Notes: a model not told the origin generated them from the sequence alone. Positions 9,593 to 18,477 are shown, counted from the stretch's first letter. The stretch: DNA of 64,000 bases from Saccharospirillum impatiens DSM 12546 (GCF_000423605.1 NZ_AUIH01000005.1:1-64000), one strand, 5' to 3'. Numbers and translations: made by a program.

Positions 9593-10522
9593 TCAGCCAT
9601 CCACCACCCAATGTGGCAACCCGGTTTCAGTAAGAAACGCTCGCGCCATCGTGCCTTTCAACATCGCCAGGCTCGCGACCAGACCACTTTGTATGCAACT
9701 TGGTGCGGCGACTGTTACTGACCGAGGTGCTGATTCAACGGGCCAGCCTGTTAATGGGTTCAGTAAATGACTGTACCGTTTGCCGTCTCGCATCAGATAT
9801 CGACTGGCGTCGCCGGATGTAGCTAATCCACCTCGGGTTAACTGCAGTGTCAGAGCGCCCGTTGTGTCGGAATCCGTCGGTTCGATGCCAACTCGCCAGG
9901 GCTCTCTACCACCTCTTGGGCCATTACACGCCAGATCACCGCCCAGGTTAATTAGAATGCCTGACTGGCGCCACTGAGTCGGGATAGCCATCAGGCACAT
10001 GCCCAGCGCCCGGTCAGCGGCGTATTCTTTGCCGATTCCTCCGAAATCCAGCTCCAACCCTTTGGGCAGCGTCAACCAGCCACCACCGATCTGCCCCTCG
10101 GCATCTGCCTGGTCACTGACCCAGTTGAGTCTCTGCCAACCAATAAAGGGCAACAGAGATTCAACCAGCCGGGGGTCAGGTATCCGGTCACTCCGGTCAA
10201 AAGTCCAGGCCTTCCGCAGTAACCCGGAAGTCAGGTCGAACTGACCATCCGAGAGCTGCCAGGCCTGGTCAGCAAAGTTGAGTAACCGGGCAGTCTCAGG
10301 ATCCACCCTCTGGGGCTCATCGGGCCGATCGTGCAACGTTGTGAAGACATTATCCTGGCGGTATCGGCTGTACCGTGTCTCAATTCGCCACACTTCTTCA
10401 GCCGCCAGTCGAGCCAGAGTGTTGGCCAGCCCGGCCTGGTCCCGAGGCAACGCCAGCAACACCTCACAGGGACTGGCCATTGCGTCGAATTGCCCCAGCC
10501 AGACACCGGCCTGCCATTGCAC
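9593..10522 (-). CDS. apbE: ApbE family FAD:protein FMN transferase
   Basis: ApbE proteins attach FMN covalently to threonines of redox proteins. Recognisable parts are FDAMASPCEV (about 12-21), LDFGGIGKEYAAD (about 158-170), NLGGDL (about 192-197), LATSGD and SHLLNPLTGWPV. The start is a GTG, and no signal peptide is evident, whereas many ApbE are exported. It is last in tlpA-DUF4266-DUF3570-apbE, 23 bp after the DUF3570 gene. The reading frame stops at TGA 9593-9595 but is followed in frame by 19 protein-like codons before a second TGA at 9533, so the C-terminus may be prematurely cut. Confidence 0.9.
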   Translation of the reverse strand: MQWQAGVWLGQFDAMASPCEVLLALPRDQAGLANTLARLAAEEVWRIETRYSRYRQDNVFTTLHDRPDEPQRVDPETARLLNFADQAWQLSDGQFDLTSGLLRKAWTFDRSDRIPDPRLVESLLPFIGWQRLNWVSDQADAEGQIGGGWLTLPKGLELDFGGIGKEYAADRALGMCLMAIPTQWRQSGILINLGGDLACNGPRGGREPWRVGIEPTDSDTTGALTLQLTRGGLATSGDASRYLMRDGKRYSHLLNPLTGWPVESAPRSVTVAAPSCIQSGLVASLAMLKGTMARAFLTETGLPHWVVDG

Positions 10523-10545
10523 GGTCAGCGGGCGTGTTGTTGTGA

Positions 10546-11850
10546 TCAGAACTTGACTCCCAATGTCAGCATGTAGGCCGTCATTCCAGGTAAATCCCCG
10601 GAATTCGCGGGTGTACTGGCCGATTCAAAATCACGTGGATTCTGTTGGTAGGCCGCGAACCGGGTATAAACCTCAGTGTCGGCATTGAATCGATAACCGT
10701 ATCGCATACCCAGAGTCCAGGCATCGAAATCCCCTAGCCGGTAGTCGGCTGTCAGGGCGTCCGGATTTTCGGCCAACTGCGCTGATGTCATGTAAGGCTG
10801 GTAGGCGTCAATGGCTGACTGACGATACCAGCGGACCTGCGGTTCAAGGTATTGATTGCCAAAACCCCAGCGATACTTGAGATCCAGAGTGTGGGACGTC
10901 ATGCCCCAGTCGTCGAACAGAAAACGGTAACTGCCATCGATGATGTTACTGCTCTCGAACTGATGTTTTGTCTGCCAGAACAAGGCGTGTTTCTGTCGGG
11001 TGTCCGGCCGGGCCTCGTAGCGGTACTCTTGCACGGTACCACCTGGCTCATCGTACACACTGATCAGTTTGTAGGGGTCGTTCATGTAGCCGTCACTCAG
11101 ACTCAGACTGTAGTTGAATTGCATCAGCGTGCGCCGGTCAATGATCTGAGTCAGGCCCAGAACAACGTCGATCACCTGCTTATCTGCTTCGGACCCATTT
11201 CGGCTGGCATCAAAGTCGGCTTCAAAGCTGCCACTGTTCCATTCAGGGGCCGCACTGAGACCAACCGGTAAACCACCCTCAGGGCTAACGGTGTCCGTCG
11301 ACAAGCTGGATGCCAGGGTCAGGGTGGTATTTTTCTGGTTGAAAAAACGGGACAAGCTGGCGTTTACACCTCTCGATTCATAGTCGTGTTCCGACGAGTA
11401 GCTGATCCCGCCTGAGTACGTCCAGTCCCGACCGAGCGGTGCCGACCATTGCACGGCACCCGTGGTTCGCGTATCGCGGAACGTATCATCCAGAGGCAAG
11501 GCGTTGGCATCAACGGTGTATCGGCCGTTCCCGGAGGGCCGGGTAAACGTCTGTGGCTGATCATCCGGCATGGCACCATTGGGCGAGGCACCGGACAACG
11601 TATCGACGGTAAGTTTGAGGTTCAGTTGAGTTTCACTGTCGACATTGCGTGTTAAACCGACGACTGCTTCAGTTGCCTGAACCCGGTTATCGCTTTCAGC
11701 GTATTGTAAGACGGCGGCGTCCGCGTCCCATTTTTCGAGTTCACCGGCCATCGCCTGGTTGGGCAGTCCTTGCAATACTGAGCACCCAATGGCCGCCAGC
11801 GTGCTGCCCAGAGCAGCTCCATGGGTAAGACGGTTTTTATCATGAGTCAT
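10546..11850 (-). CDS. DUF3570 outer-membrane beta-barrel protein
   Basis: This 434-residue protein has a signal-peptide-like N-terminus (to about residue 35, ending in NQAMAG) and then alternating polar/aromatic strands typical of an outer-membrane barrel. It ends in the aromatic F (LTLGVKF) expected of a BAM substrate. The sequence fits DUF3570, whose function is unknown and which is habitually encoded beside DUF4266, a TlpA thioredoxin and ApbE, as here. It starts 12 bp after the DUF4266 gene, so the four are probably one transcript. A role as partner or channel for a redox-active lipoprotein is inference. Confidence 0.8.
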   Translation of the reverse strand: MTHDKNRLTHGAALGSTLAAIGCSVLQGLPNQAMAGELEKWDADAAVLQYAESDNRVQATEAVVGLTRNVDSETQLNLKLTVDTLSGASPNGAMPDDQPQTFTRPSGNGRYTVDANALPLDDTFRDTRTTGAVQWSAPLGRDWTYSGGISYSSEHDYESRGVNASLSRFFNQKNTTLTLASSLSTDTVSPEGGLPVGLSAAPEWNSGSFEADFDASRNGSEADKQVIDVVLGLTQIIDRRTLMQFNYSLSLSDGYMNDPYKLISVYDEPGGTVQEYRYEARPDTRQKHALFWQTKHQFESSNIIDGSYRFLFDDWGMTSHTLDLKYRWGFGNQYLEPQVRWYRQSAIDAYQPYMTSAQLAENPDALTADYRLGDFDAWTLGMRYGYRFNADTEVYTRFAAYQQNPRDFESASTPANSGDLPGMTAYMLTLGVKF

Positions 11851-11862
11851 CTTTGCGTGCTC

Positions 11863-12075
11863 CTAGTTGCAACCACATCCGCCGCCGCCGAATCCGCGAC
11901 CACCGCTGCTGCCTTCTTTACTGAAATAGACATGATCATCGAGTGACGCTTCGATCGGGTCGCTGATCAATTGCATATCTGGTTGTGCGAGCAAATCTCG
12001 CTCCCAGGGCTTAACCCCCAAGCTACTGCAGCCTGTAAGCACCGCCAGAAGCATCAGACTGATCCACATTTTCAT
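11863..12075 (-). CDS. DUF4266 lipoprotein with Gly-Cys C-terminal tail
   Basis: The product is a 70-residue precursor with a type II signal peptide and lipobox LTGCSS (lipidated C16), a short conserved stretch (VKPWERDLLAQPDM) and a flexible tail ending GRGFGGGGCGCN. Both tail cysteines sit in a glycine run, suggesting metal binding, disulfide formation or covalent modification. It follows the TlpA thioredoxin gene by 9 bp and precedes DUF3570 by 12 bp. Function is unknown; this layout suggests TlpA and DsbD keep its cysteines reduced. Confidence 0.85.
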   Translation of the reverse strand: MKMWISLMLLAVLTGCSSLGVKPWERDLLAQPDMQLISDPIEASLDDHVYFSKEGSSGGRGFGGGGCGCN

Positions 12076-12084
12076 AGGTGCCCC

Positions 12085-12630
12085 CTACTCTGCCAGTAAC
12101 TGTTGAATGCTCGCTTCATACTCAGCGACACGACCTGTGTGGAAGCCGGTATGGCTGGCACGGATGCGTCCCTGTCGGTCAAGCAAGTAGCTCGATGGCA
12201 TGCCAATCAGCCCATAGGCTTCCGGTAACCGGGCCTGGGTATCCTGGACGATGATGAAATTGGCCGGAACTGTATTGAGAAACGTTTGGGCTGCCTGCGC
12301 GTCCTGATCCAGGTTGATGCCAACGACGACCAGGCCATCGTCGCCATAGCGATCCTGAATGGCGTTCATCCAGGGAAAGGATTCACGGCAAGGGCCGCAC
12401 CAGGATGCCCAGAAATCAACCAGGACCACCTTCCCTTGCAATTGTTCCAGACTCATATCATTGCCGCCTATTCTGGGCAAAACCGTGTCACTTAGCGGGG
12501 CGGGCTGTGCTTGGGCTGCAGGGGTAAGGTCTGCAGCATGGGTGGAAATAAGTGGCAACAGAATCAATGCCATTGCGCATACAGCCTTATTAAGGCGAGT
12601 GGTCGGATGGGTGTTTGGAAACCAAAGCAT
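12085..12630 (-). CDS. TlpA-like thiol:disulfide oxidoreductase
   Basis: The 181-residue protein has an N-terminal hydrophobic export segment (about 16-33) and a thioredoxin-fold domain with active site WCGPC (C78 and C81). The family cis-proline region GLIGMPSSYLL also fits. TlpA/ResA-type proteins reduce specific periplasmic disulfides using electrons from DsbD. It heads the minus-strand redox operon and starts 133 bp from the dsbD ATG on the other strand, so partner and electron donor share one control region. Confidence 0.9.
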   Translation of the reverse strand: MLWFPNTHPTTRLNKAVCAMALILLPLISTHAADLTPAAQAQPAPLSDTVLPRIGGNDMSLEQLQGKVVLVDFWASWCGPCRESFPWMNAIQDRYGDDGLVVVGINLDQDAQAAQTFLNTVPANFIIVQDTQARLPEAYGLIGMPSSYLLDRQGRIRASHTGFHTGRVAEYEASIQQLLAE

Positions 12631-12677
12631 CTCGGCTTACCTTGTTATGGGTTAAGCCATCAGGGTGCGGGAAACAA

Positions 12678-12716
12678 CTTAAGGTTTTCTTAAGCCCGGC
12701 TTAATATTGACTTAAG
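12678..12716. promoter_or_regulatory. Four CTTAA(G/T) boxes at an exact 11-bp period (PmrA/QseB-type operator)
   Basis: CTTAAG occurs at 12678, 12689 and 12711, and CTTAAT at 12700, so four hexamers are spaced 11, 11 and 11 bp. Tandem CTTAA(T/G)-N5-CTTAA(T/G) is the known recognition pattern of PmrA/QseB-type OmpR-family regulators. A regulator of that type is encoded at 14619-15287 in the divergent operon. CTTAAG is its own reverse complement, so the array can serve the tlpA promoter to the left and the dsbD promoter to the right. Confidence 0.8.
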
Positions 12717-12762
12717 GTTAATCGGCGACGCTGTGCGCAGAATTCATACGGAGATTCTGTTC

Positions 12763-14607
12763 ATGATGTCAGTCACTTTCAGGTGGGTATTGTTCGCGTT
12801 GTTGACGGTCATATCGGTCGCCCATGCCGAAGACTTCCTGCCACCGGATCAGGCCTTTGTGCCCAGTGTGTTGCAAAACGATGAGCAGACTGGGCTCGTT
12901 ACCGTCACCTGGGGCATCGCGGATGGTTATTATCTGTACCAGTCGAGAATTGATATTTCAGCCGAGGGTCAGGAACTGACTCCGGCGTTTCTGACCCGAT
13001 CGGAACTCAAAGAGGACCCCTATTTCGGCTCAACCGAGGTTTTTCATGACCGGGCCTCACTTCAGGTCAACTTGCCAGCCACTAACAACAAACCGGTTGA
13101 ACTGACATTAAGCTATCAGGGGTGCGCCGAGGCCGGGCTATGCTATTCACCTCAAAACCGGACGTTTACTCTCAACGGTGCCTCGGGCCAGGCTTCATTG
13201 GCGCCTGTTGGCAGTAAGGTTACGGCAGCGACATCCCCGGAAGTTGCTCCTGAATCAAACCGGGTCGGGACGCAAAATGCTGGAGCCCTCGCTGACTGGA
13301 TGGCGTCGGCCAGTACGCTCTGGATCATTGGTACTTTCTTTGTGCTCGGCCTGGGACTCACCTTCACGCCCTGTGTATTACCCATGATACCGATACTGGC
13401 TGGCATCATAGCCGGGCAAGGTGAGCAGATAAGCACACGGAAGGGTGTCAGCTTGTCTTTAGCCTACGTCCTGGGAATGGCGTCGACCTATACCGCAGCC
13501 GGTGTACTGGTAGGCTTTTTCGGAGCCCGACTCAACCTTCAGACCGCGCTACAGAACCCGATTGCGTTAAGCGTATTCGCCTTTGTTTTCGTGCTTCTGG
13601 CTATGGCCATGTTCGGCTTCTACGAACTTCAGATCCCGGCTTTTCTGCGAAATCGCCTGAGTCGGGTTAGCCAGACTGACGCGCCCTCCTCTGGTGTCGG
13701 CCGGTATGCAAGCACGGCGCTGATGGGGCTGGTATCGGCGCTAGTGGTCTCACCCTGTGTCTCGGCGCCTCTGGCCGGAACGCTGATTTACATCAGCACC
13801 ACAGGCGATGCCTGGCTGGGTGGCAGCGCTTTGTTTGCACTAAGCATGGGCATGGGCGCTCCTTTATTACTGGTGGGTGCCGGGGGTGGACGCTTGTTGC
13901 CCAAGGCGGGAATGTGGATGGTGGCCGTCAAGAATTTCTTCGGTGTCGTATTGCTTGCCATCGCCATCAGCCTGGTGGCGCGTTTTATTCCCGGCCATAT
14001 AAGCCTGGCCCTGTGGGGATTGCTGGCGCTGGTCTATGCCGCCCACCTTGGCCTGGGTGGTGAGGTTCAAACCGGATGGCAAAAAACGCGGCGAGGATTG
14101 GCCGCAGCGCTGGCCATTTATTCAACCAGCCTGATGTTGGGGGCTTTGGCCGGTCAAAACGATCCCTTTCAGCCTTTAGCGGGATTGAGTAACGCTCGCC
14201 AAAACGAACCCGGGATTGAGTCAGCGCCGCTTTTTCAACGCACGAACAGTGTCGAGGCCTTGACGGCGCAGCTAGAGGTTGCCCGAAGTCAGGGACAAGT
14301 GGTGGTGCTCGACTTTTATGCTGACTGGTGCACCAGTTGCCAGGATATGGAGAAAAAGGTGTTTAGCAAAACCAACCCTTCCCCGTACGCCGGTGAGATT
14401 CGTTTTCTGCAACTGGACATCACCCGGAACGCCGAAGAACACATTGCCTTCTTGCAGCAGCATGGACTTTTTGGGCCGCCTGCCCTGCTCTACTTCAATC
14501 AAGAGGGAACTGAACAGACCCGTTTGCGGGATCTTGGCGAGATCAGTCTTGATCAATGGCAAGGGCAATTGCAAACTCTGTTGGCTTCTGGCGAACGCCA
14601 GATCTGA
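12763..14607 (+). CDS. dsbD: Thiol:disulfide interchange protein DsbD
   Basis: DsbD moves electrons from cytoplasmic thioredoxin across the inner membrane to periplasmic thioredoxin-like proteins. The 614-residue protein has a signal peptide (to about residue 22), an N-terminal alpha domain with the C121/C127 pair (GCAEAGLCYSP), an eight-helix membrane domain with the two redox cysteines in FTPCVLPMIP and SPCVSAPLAG, and a C-terminal thioredoxin domain with WCTSC (C523, C526). I chose ATG 12763, with GGAG 9 bp upstream, over the GTG at 12733. It probably feeds the TlpA protein encoded divergently. It starts the operon with the two-component genes. Confidence 0.95.
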   Translation: MMSVTFRWVLFALLTVISVAHAEDFLPPDQAFVPSVLQNDEQTGLVTVTWGIADGYYLYQSRIDISAEGQELTPAFLTRSELKEDPYFGSTEVFHDRASLQVNLPATNNKPVELTLSYQGCAEAGLCYSPQNRTFTLNGASGQASLAPVGSKVTAATSPEVAPESNRVGTQNAGALADWMASASTLWIIGTFFVLGLGLTFTPCVLPMIPILAGIIAGQGEQISTRKGVSLSLAYVLGMASTYTAAGVLVGFFGARLNLQTALQNPIALSVFAFVFVLLAMAMFGFYELQIPAFLRNRLSRVSQTDAPSSGVGRYASTALMGLVSALVVSPCVSAPLAGTLIYISTTGDAWLGGSALFALSMGMGAPLLLVGAGGGRLLPKAGMWMVAVKNFFGVVLLAIAISLVARFIPGHISLALWGLLALVYAAHLGLGGEVQTGWQKTRRGLAAALAIYSTSLMLGALAGQNDPFQPLAGLSNARQNEPGIESAPLFQRTNSVEALTAQLEVARSQGQVVVLDFYADWCTSCQDMEKKVFSKTNPSPYAGEIRFLQLDITRNAEEHIAFLQQHGLFGPPALLYFNQEGTEQTRLRDLGEISLDQWQGQLQTLLASGERQI

Positions 14608-14618
14608 GAGAGGGTCTC

Positions 14619-15287
14619 ATGCGCCTACTGTTGATCGAAGATGATATCTCCTTGCTGGAAGGCATGCGTACGGCACTGAAGTCCGAGGGTTATATTCTCG
14701 ATTGCCTGTCCGATGGTCTCCAGGCAGTTCATGCTCTTCGACATGAGGTATTCGATCTGGTGTTGCTGGATCTTGGGTTGCCGGGTCTGGATGGGCTCTC
14801 GGTTCTTAAGGCGCTTCGAGCCGAGGGCAAAGTAACCCCAGTAATCATTCTAACCGCACGCGATGCCGTAACCGACCGCGTTGCCGGCCTTGATTACGGC
14901 GCCGATGACTATCTGATCAAACCTTTCGATATTGTGGAGCTGAAAGCCCGAATTCGTGCCCTGCTCCGTCGCAGCGCTGGTCGGGCACGGAGCCAGTTGG
15001 ATCTCGGTGCCTTGCAAATCGATCCTGGCAGCCAGGCAGTTATATGTCAGGGTGTGCCCGTGAATCTGACGCGGCGTGAATTCGGTCTGCTGTGGGAATT
15101 GGCTAACCAGCCTGGCCATGTATTCACGCGGGACCACCTGCAACAACTGCTCTATGGCTGGGACGACGATGTCGAAAGCAATGCGCTTGAAGTGCATGTT
15201 CATCATTTACGTAAAAAGTTGTTCCCGGGTTTGATTCGAACTCTGCGTGGCGTCGGTTACGCACTGGATAAGGATGCCCGGCCTTGA
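14619..15287 (+). CDS. OmpR/QseB-PmrA family response regulator
   Basis: The 222-residue protein has a receiver domain with acidic pocket E7-D8-D9, phosphoacceptor D51 (LVLLDLGLP) and K101 (LIKPFD), then a winged-helix DNA-binding domain (LTRREFGLLWELA ... EVHVHHLRKKL). Overall it resembles QseB/PmrA/TctD. ATG 14619 follows GAGAGAGGG and lies 11 bp after dsbD; the frame is open upstream but overlaps dsbD. It is the likely ligand of the CTTAAG array between tlpA and dsbD, which would make its operon autoregulated. Confidence 0.92.
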   Translation: MRLLLIEDDISLLEGMRTALKSEGYILDCLSDGLQAVHALRHEVFDLVLLDLGLPGLDGLSVLKALRAEGKVTPVIILTARDAVTDRVAGLDYGADDYLIKPFDIVELKARIRALLRRSAGRARSQLDLGALQIDPGSQAVICQGVPVNLTRREFGLLWELANQPGHVFTRDHLQQLLYGWDDDVESNALEVHVHHLRKKLFPGLIRTLRGVGYALDKDARP

Positions 15288-16675
15288 TACTGAATTCCAT
15301 TCGCACCCGAACACTCGGCGCCGCCCTGGTGTTGTTTATTGGCGCCAGTGCACTGATCGCCTGGACGAGCTTTAACGATGCCGCCCATGAGGTAGAAGAA
15401 CTGTACGATGCCCATCTGGCTCAACAAGCTCGTCTGCTAGGCAACCTGTTTACCGGCCTGAATGACACGTCACTGAGTCAACTTGAAAAGCTGCGGCTGC
15501 TGAGCACGCTGGAGGAATTGAACGACCAGGAAGATGATCGGCTCGGACACCCTTATGAAAGCAAGGTCGTTTTTCAGGTTTGGCAAGACGACGTCCTAAT
15601 ATTGCGGTCGTTTAACGCGCCACCCGAAAAGCTCACCGACAATGGCAGCGGATACTCGGATGTAGAGGCCAATGACGCTAAATGGCGCGTATTCGTGTTG
15701 CCCAGTCTGGATGGTCGGGAACGAATTGTGATCGCGGAACAACAAGAGGTACGGGGTGAGCTCGTCACCAAAATAGCGCTGCGCAGTCTCTTGCCTGAAC
15801 TGTTGGGCGTCCCACTGCTTGCGATATTGCTGTGGTGGGCAATCGGCTATGGCCTGAAACCGCTGGAACAACTGGCTGCACGATTGCATTCCCGCGATCC
15901 GAGATCATTGCAGCCTCTCCCTGAGGCTGATTTGCCTGTTGAACTGGACACCATTCAACAGGCGATCAACGTGCTGCTGGCCCAATTGAAAGAGTTGCTC
16001 GAGCGAGAGCAACAATTCATCGCTGACGCAGCACATGAATTGCGCACTCCGTTGTCTGTTCTGAGTCTACACAGTCAAAATGCGCTTGCCAGTGACACTG
16101 AAGCCGACCGTCACAACGCCTTATTAGCGTTGAAATTAGGTATAGACCGGACGACTCGCGTTGTGTCCCAGTTGTTGACGCTAGCCAGGCTGGACCCGGA
16201 CAACGAGATACAAAAGTCGGATGTAGACCTGCTAATGATCAGCCGACAGGTTTTGGCTGATCTCGCACCTCTGGCCTGGCAACAACATAGCGAGTTGCTT
16301 TTGGAGCCCGAAGACGATTTGGACTGGCACCTGACACTGGAACCTGGAAGTCTCGACATATTGCTGAAAAACCTTGTGGGTAATGCACTGAATCATGCCG
16401 GTCAGGGCGGCAATATAGAGGTCCGGTGGCAGGCTCTGAAGGAGAAGTACACCCTGACTGTATGTGATCACGGCCCTGGTGTTACTGAACCGGACAAAGC
16501 CCTACTGTTGCAGCGCTTCTACAGGGGCAGTGCAGGAGCCGGGGCAGGGTTGGGATTGTCCATTGTTGCCCGTATTGTAGAGCGACACCGAGGTACTCTG
16601 ACATTGCTCGATACCGCTCATGGTGGGCTGAGTGTGCGCATTGACTGGCCCCGGGATAGGCTCCCGCAGGCATGA
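15284..16675 (+). CDS. Two-component sensor histidine kinase, QseC/PmrB-like
   Basis: This 463-residue inner-membrane kinase has transmembrane segments at about 9-28 and 168-189 flanking a periplasmic sensor of about 140 residues. It then has a short HAMP-like linker, a HisKA domain with phospho-acceptor H251 (DAAHELRTPL) and an ATPase domain with N-box VGNALNH, G-boxes CDHGPGV and GAGLGLSIV. The start is TTG, overlapping the regulator stop as TTGA, with AAGGA upstream. Together with 14619-15287 it forms the pair that probably senses envelope redox or metal state; the signal is inferred only from context. Confidence 0.92.
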   Translation: MILNSIRTRTLGAALVLFIGASALIAWTSFNDAAHEVEELYDAHLAQQARLLGNLFTGLNDTSLSQLEKLRLLSTLEELNDQEDDRLGHPYESKVVFQVWQDDVLILRSFNAPPEKLTDNGSGYSDVEANDAKWRVFVLPSLDGRERIVIAEQQEVRGELVTKIALRSLLPELLGVPLLAILLWWAIGYGLKPLEQLAARLHSRDPRSLQPLPEADLPVELDTIQQAINVLLAQLKELLEREQQFIADAAHELRTPLSVLSLHSQNALASDTEADRHNALLALKLGIDRTTRVVSQLLTLARLDPDNEIQKSDVDLLMISRQVLADLAPLAWQQHSELLLEPEDDLDWHLTLEPGSLDILLKNLVGNALNHAGQGGNIEVRWQALKEKYTLTVCDHGPGVTEPDKALLLQRFYRGSAGAGAGLGLSIVARIVERHRGTLTLLDTAHGGLSVRIDWPRDRLPQA

Positions 16676-16743
16676 AACTGTCGTTTCCTATTACTCAGTA
16701 TCAGCGGTGTTTTTCACGTTAATCCTGATGAATGCGTCGTTGA

Positions 16744-18477
16744 TCAGACCGACTTCTTTGAACTCAATTTCAATCCAATGGCCTGAATCGAATCGCCGTC
16801 CATTTGACGAATGGTCAGGCGCAATCCACCCAGTCTAATCCGGTCTCCTTCAACGGCATGTTTGCCAAGTCGGTGCTGCAGTAATTCGGATACAGTAAAC
16901 GACTGTTCAGCCGGCTCAGCAACGATGCCGTAGGATTTCACCAGATCATCAACCAGTGCCTCGGGCCGGATCACGAATTCGCCGTAGAAGTTCTGGGCGG
17001 TTAGCATACCTTGTTGTTTTTGACCGCTGAATTGAGCGGCAACATCATCAACGTCTTCGGTGTGCAGGAGCATCCAGACGCGGTCGCCCGCCATGAACCG
17101 AATGGCCCCATCCACATCCAGCGGTCGTTTATCCCGAATCAAGGCCACGCACTCGGGGTTGGCGCTGTCGTTCTGGTTGGCATTGAAGAAAGGCGACAAT
17201 ACAGGCGCATTGGGCTGTACAACAAACTCATCCACTTCAAGTGACAGGCCCGATTCGTTGATCAGGGCATGGCGATTGACTGGAGCCGGAGGCGCTGGAA
17301 TCAATACATCAAGCAGGCGTGCGACAACAGGTACTGTAGAGCCCTGAACCAACAAGGACACGAGGACAACCGCAAAGGCGATGTCAAACAGCAACTGGGA
17401 GTTTTCAAGCCCTGACATAACCGGGTACACCGCCAGAATAATAGGCACGGCGCCTCTCAGGCCGACCCAACTGATGTACCAGCGCTCTTTCCAGCGAAAC
17501 CGGAACGGCAAAAGACACACAATAACCGCCAGTGGCCGGGCGAATAGAATGAGAAACGCAGCAATAGAGGCGGCGGCCAGGGCGTTATCGAGCATATTGG
17601 CCGGGCTGACCAGCAAGCCTAGGATCAGGAACATACCCGCCTGAGACAGCCAGGCAAGCCCATCCATGATTTGCGACACCGATTCCGGTGGCTTGGTTTT
17701 GGCGTTACCCACCACTAAACCCAACAGGTAAACCGCCAAAAACCCACTGCCACCGAGTCGGTTTACCCCGGCGAAGATGACCAGCCCAAAGGAGACGATC
17801 AGGATGGCATAAAGACCTTCAGCCAGGTGCAGCCGCTTCAGCAACGCTACCAATACCCAGCCACCGAATACCCCCATGACGCCGCCTAACAGAAACTGAA
17901 GCAATACCAACTGCGTAAGAGAGCCGAGCGTAAACTGAGCCGAGCCGGTCAGTAGCTGGATCATAATAACGACCAGCAGGATGGCCATGGGATCGTTGGC
18001 ACCCGATTCAATCTCAAGCGTGCCTCCTACCCGCTCATTTAACCGTATACCGCTGTTGCGCAGCAGGTTGAAAACCGCTGCGGCGTCAGTGGACCCAACA
18101 ATGGCGCCGAGCAGTAAACCGTAGCGCAGATCGACGCCCAGCAACCAGGTGGCAAAGAGGCCAACACCGGTAGCGGTCAGTATCACACCGGCGGTGGCTA
18201 ATGTGACCGACGGCCACAATGCCGCCCGAAAGGTTCTGCGCTTGGTGCGCATGCCACCATCAAGCAATATGACGGACAACGCCAGGTTACCCACCAGAAA
18301 AGCCAGGTCAAAATTGTCGAAAGGGATACCGCCCACACCGTCTTCCCCGGCGAGCATGCCAACCCCCAGAAACAACAACAGAAACGGCAGTCCCAATCGC
18401 ACAGTCAGCGAGCTGGCAATGATGCCAATCAGCAGCAACAAGCCGGCAATCAACAGGAAAGTATTGGTATCAACCAT
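16744..18477 (-). CDS. nhaP2: CPA1 potassium/proton antiporter, NhaP2/CvrA type
   Basis: The protein is 577 residues. The first ~390 form a 12-13 helix antiporter domain with the family motifs LDGGMRTKRRTFR, GSTDAAAVFNLLR and ESGANDPMAILL, in which the Asp residues carry the exchanged cation. The soluble part contains a TrkA-C-like segment (VALIRDKRPLDVDGAIRFMAGDRVWML) and a small CorC/HlyC-like end. NhaP2 proteins export K+ in exchange for H+ and are important at low osmolarity or high cytoplasmic K+. It lies 87 bp downstream of a CPA2 antiporter on the same strand and converges on the sensor kinase gene. Confidence 0.92.
   Translation of the reverse strand: MVDTNTFLLIAGLLLLIGIIASSLTVRLGLPFLLLFLGVGMLAGEDGVGGIPFDNFDLAFLVGNLALSVILLDGGMRTKRRTFRAALWPSVTLATAGVILTATGVGLFATWLLGVDLRYGLLLGAIVGSTDAAAVFNLLRNSGIRLNERVGGTLEIESGANDPMAILLVVIMIQLLTGSAQFTLGSLTQLVLLQFLLGGVMGVFGGWVLVALLKRLHLAEGLYAILIVSFGLVIFAGVNRLGGSGFLAVYLLGLVVGNAKTKPPESVSQIMDGLAWLSQAGMFLILGLLVSPANMLDNALAAASIAAFLILFARPLAVIVCLLPFRFRWKERWYISWVGLRGAVPIILAVYPVMSGLENSQLLFDIAFAVVLVSLLVQGSTVPVVARLLDVLIPAPPAPVNRHALINESGLSLEVDEFVVQPNAPVLSPFFNANQNDSANPECVALIRDKRPLDVDGAIRFMAGDRVWMLLHTEDVDDVAAQFSGQKQQGMLTAQNFYGEFVIRPEALVDDLVKSYGIVAEPAEQSFTVSELLQHRLGKHAVEGDRIRLGGLRLTIRQMDGDSIQAIGLKLSSKKSV

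Noticed and set aside
9593-9595. Selenocysteine reading of the apbE TGA
   Set aside because: No selenoprotein is known in the ApbE family, no adjacent stem-loop of the SECIS type is evident, and a nonsense change or true stop is simpler.
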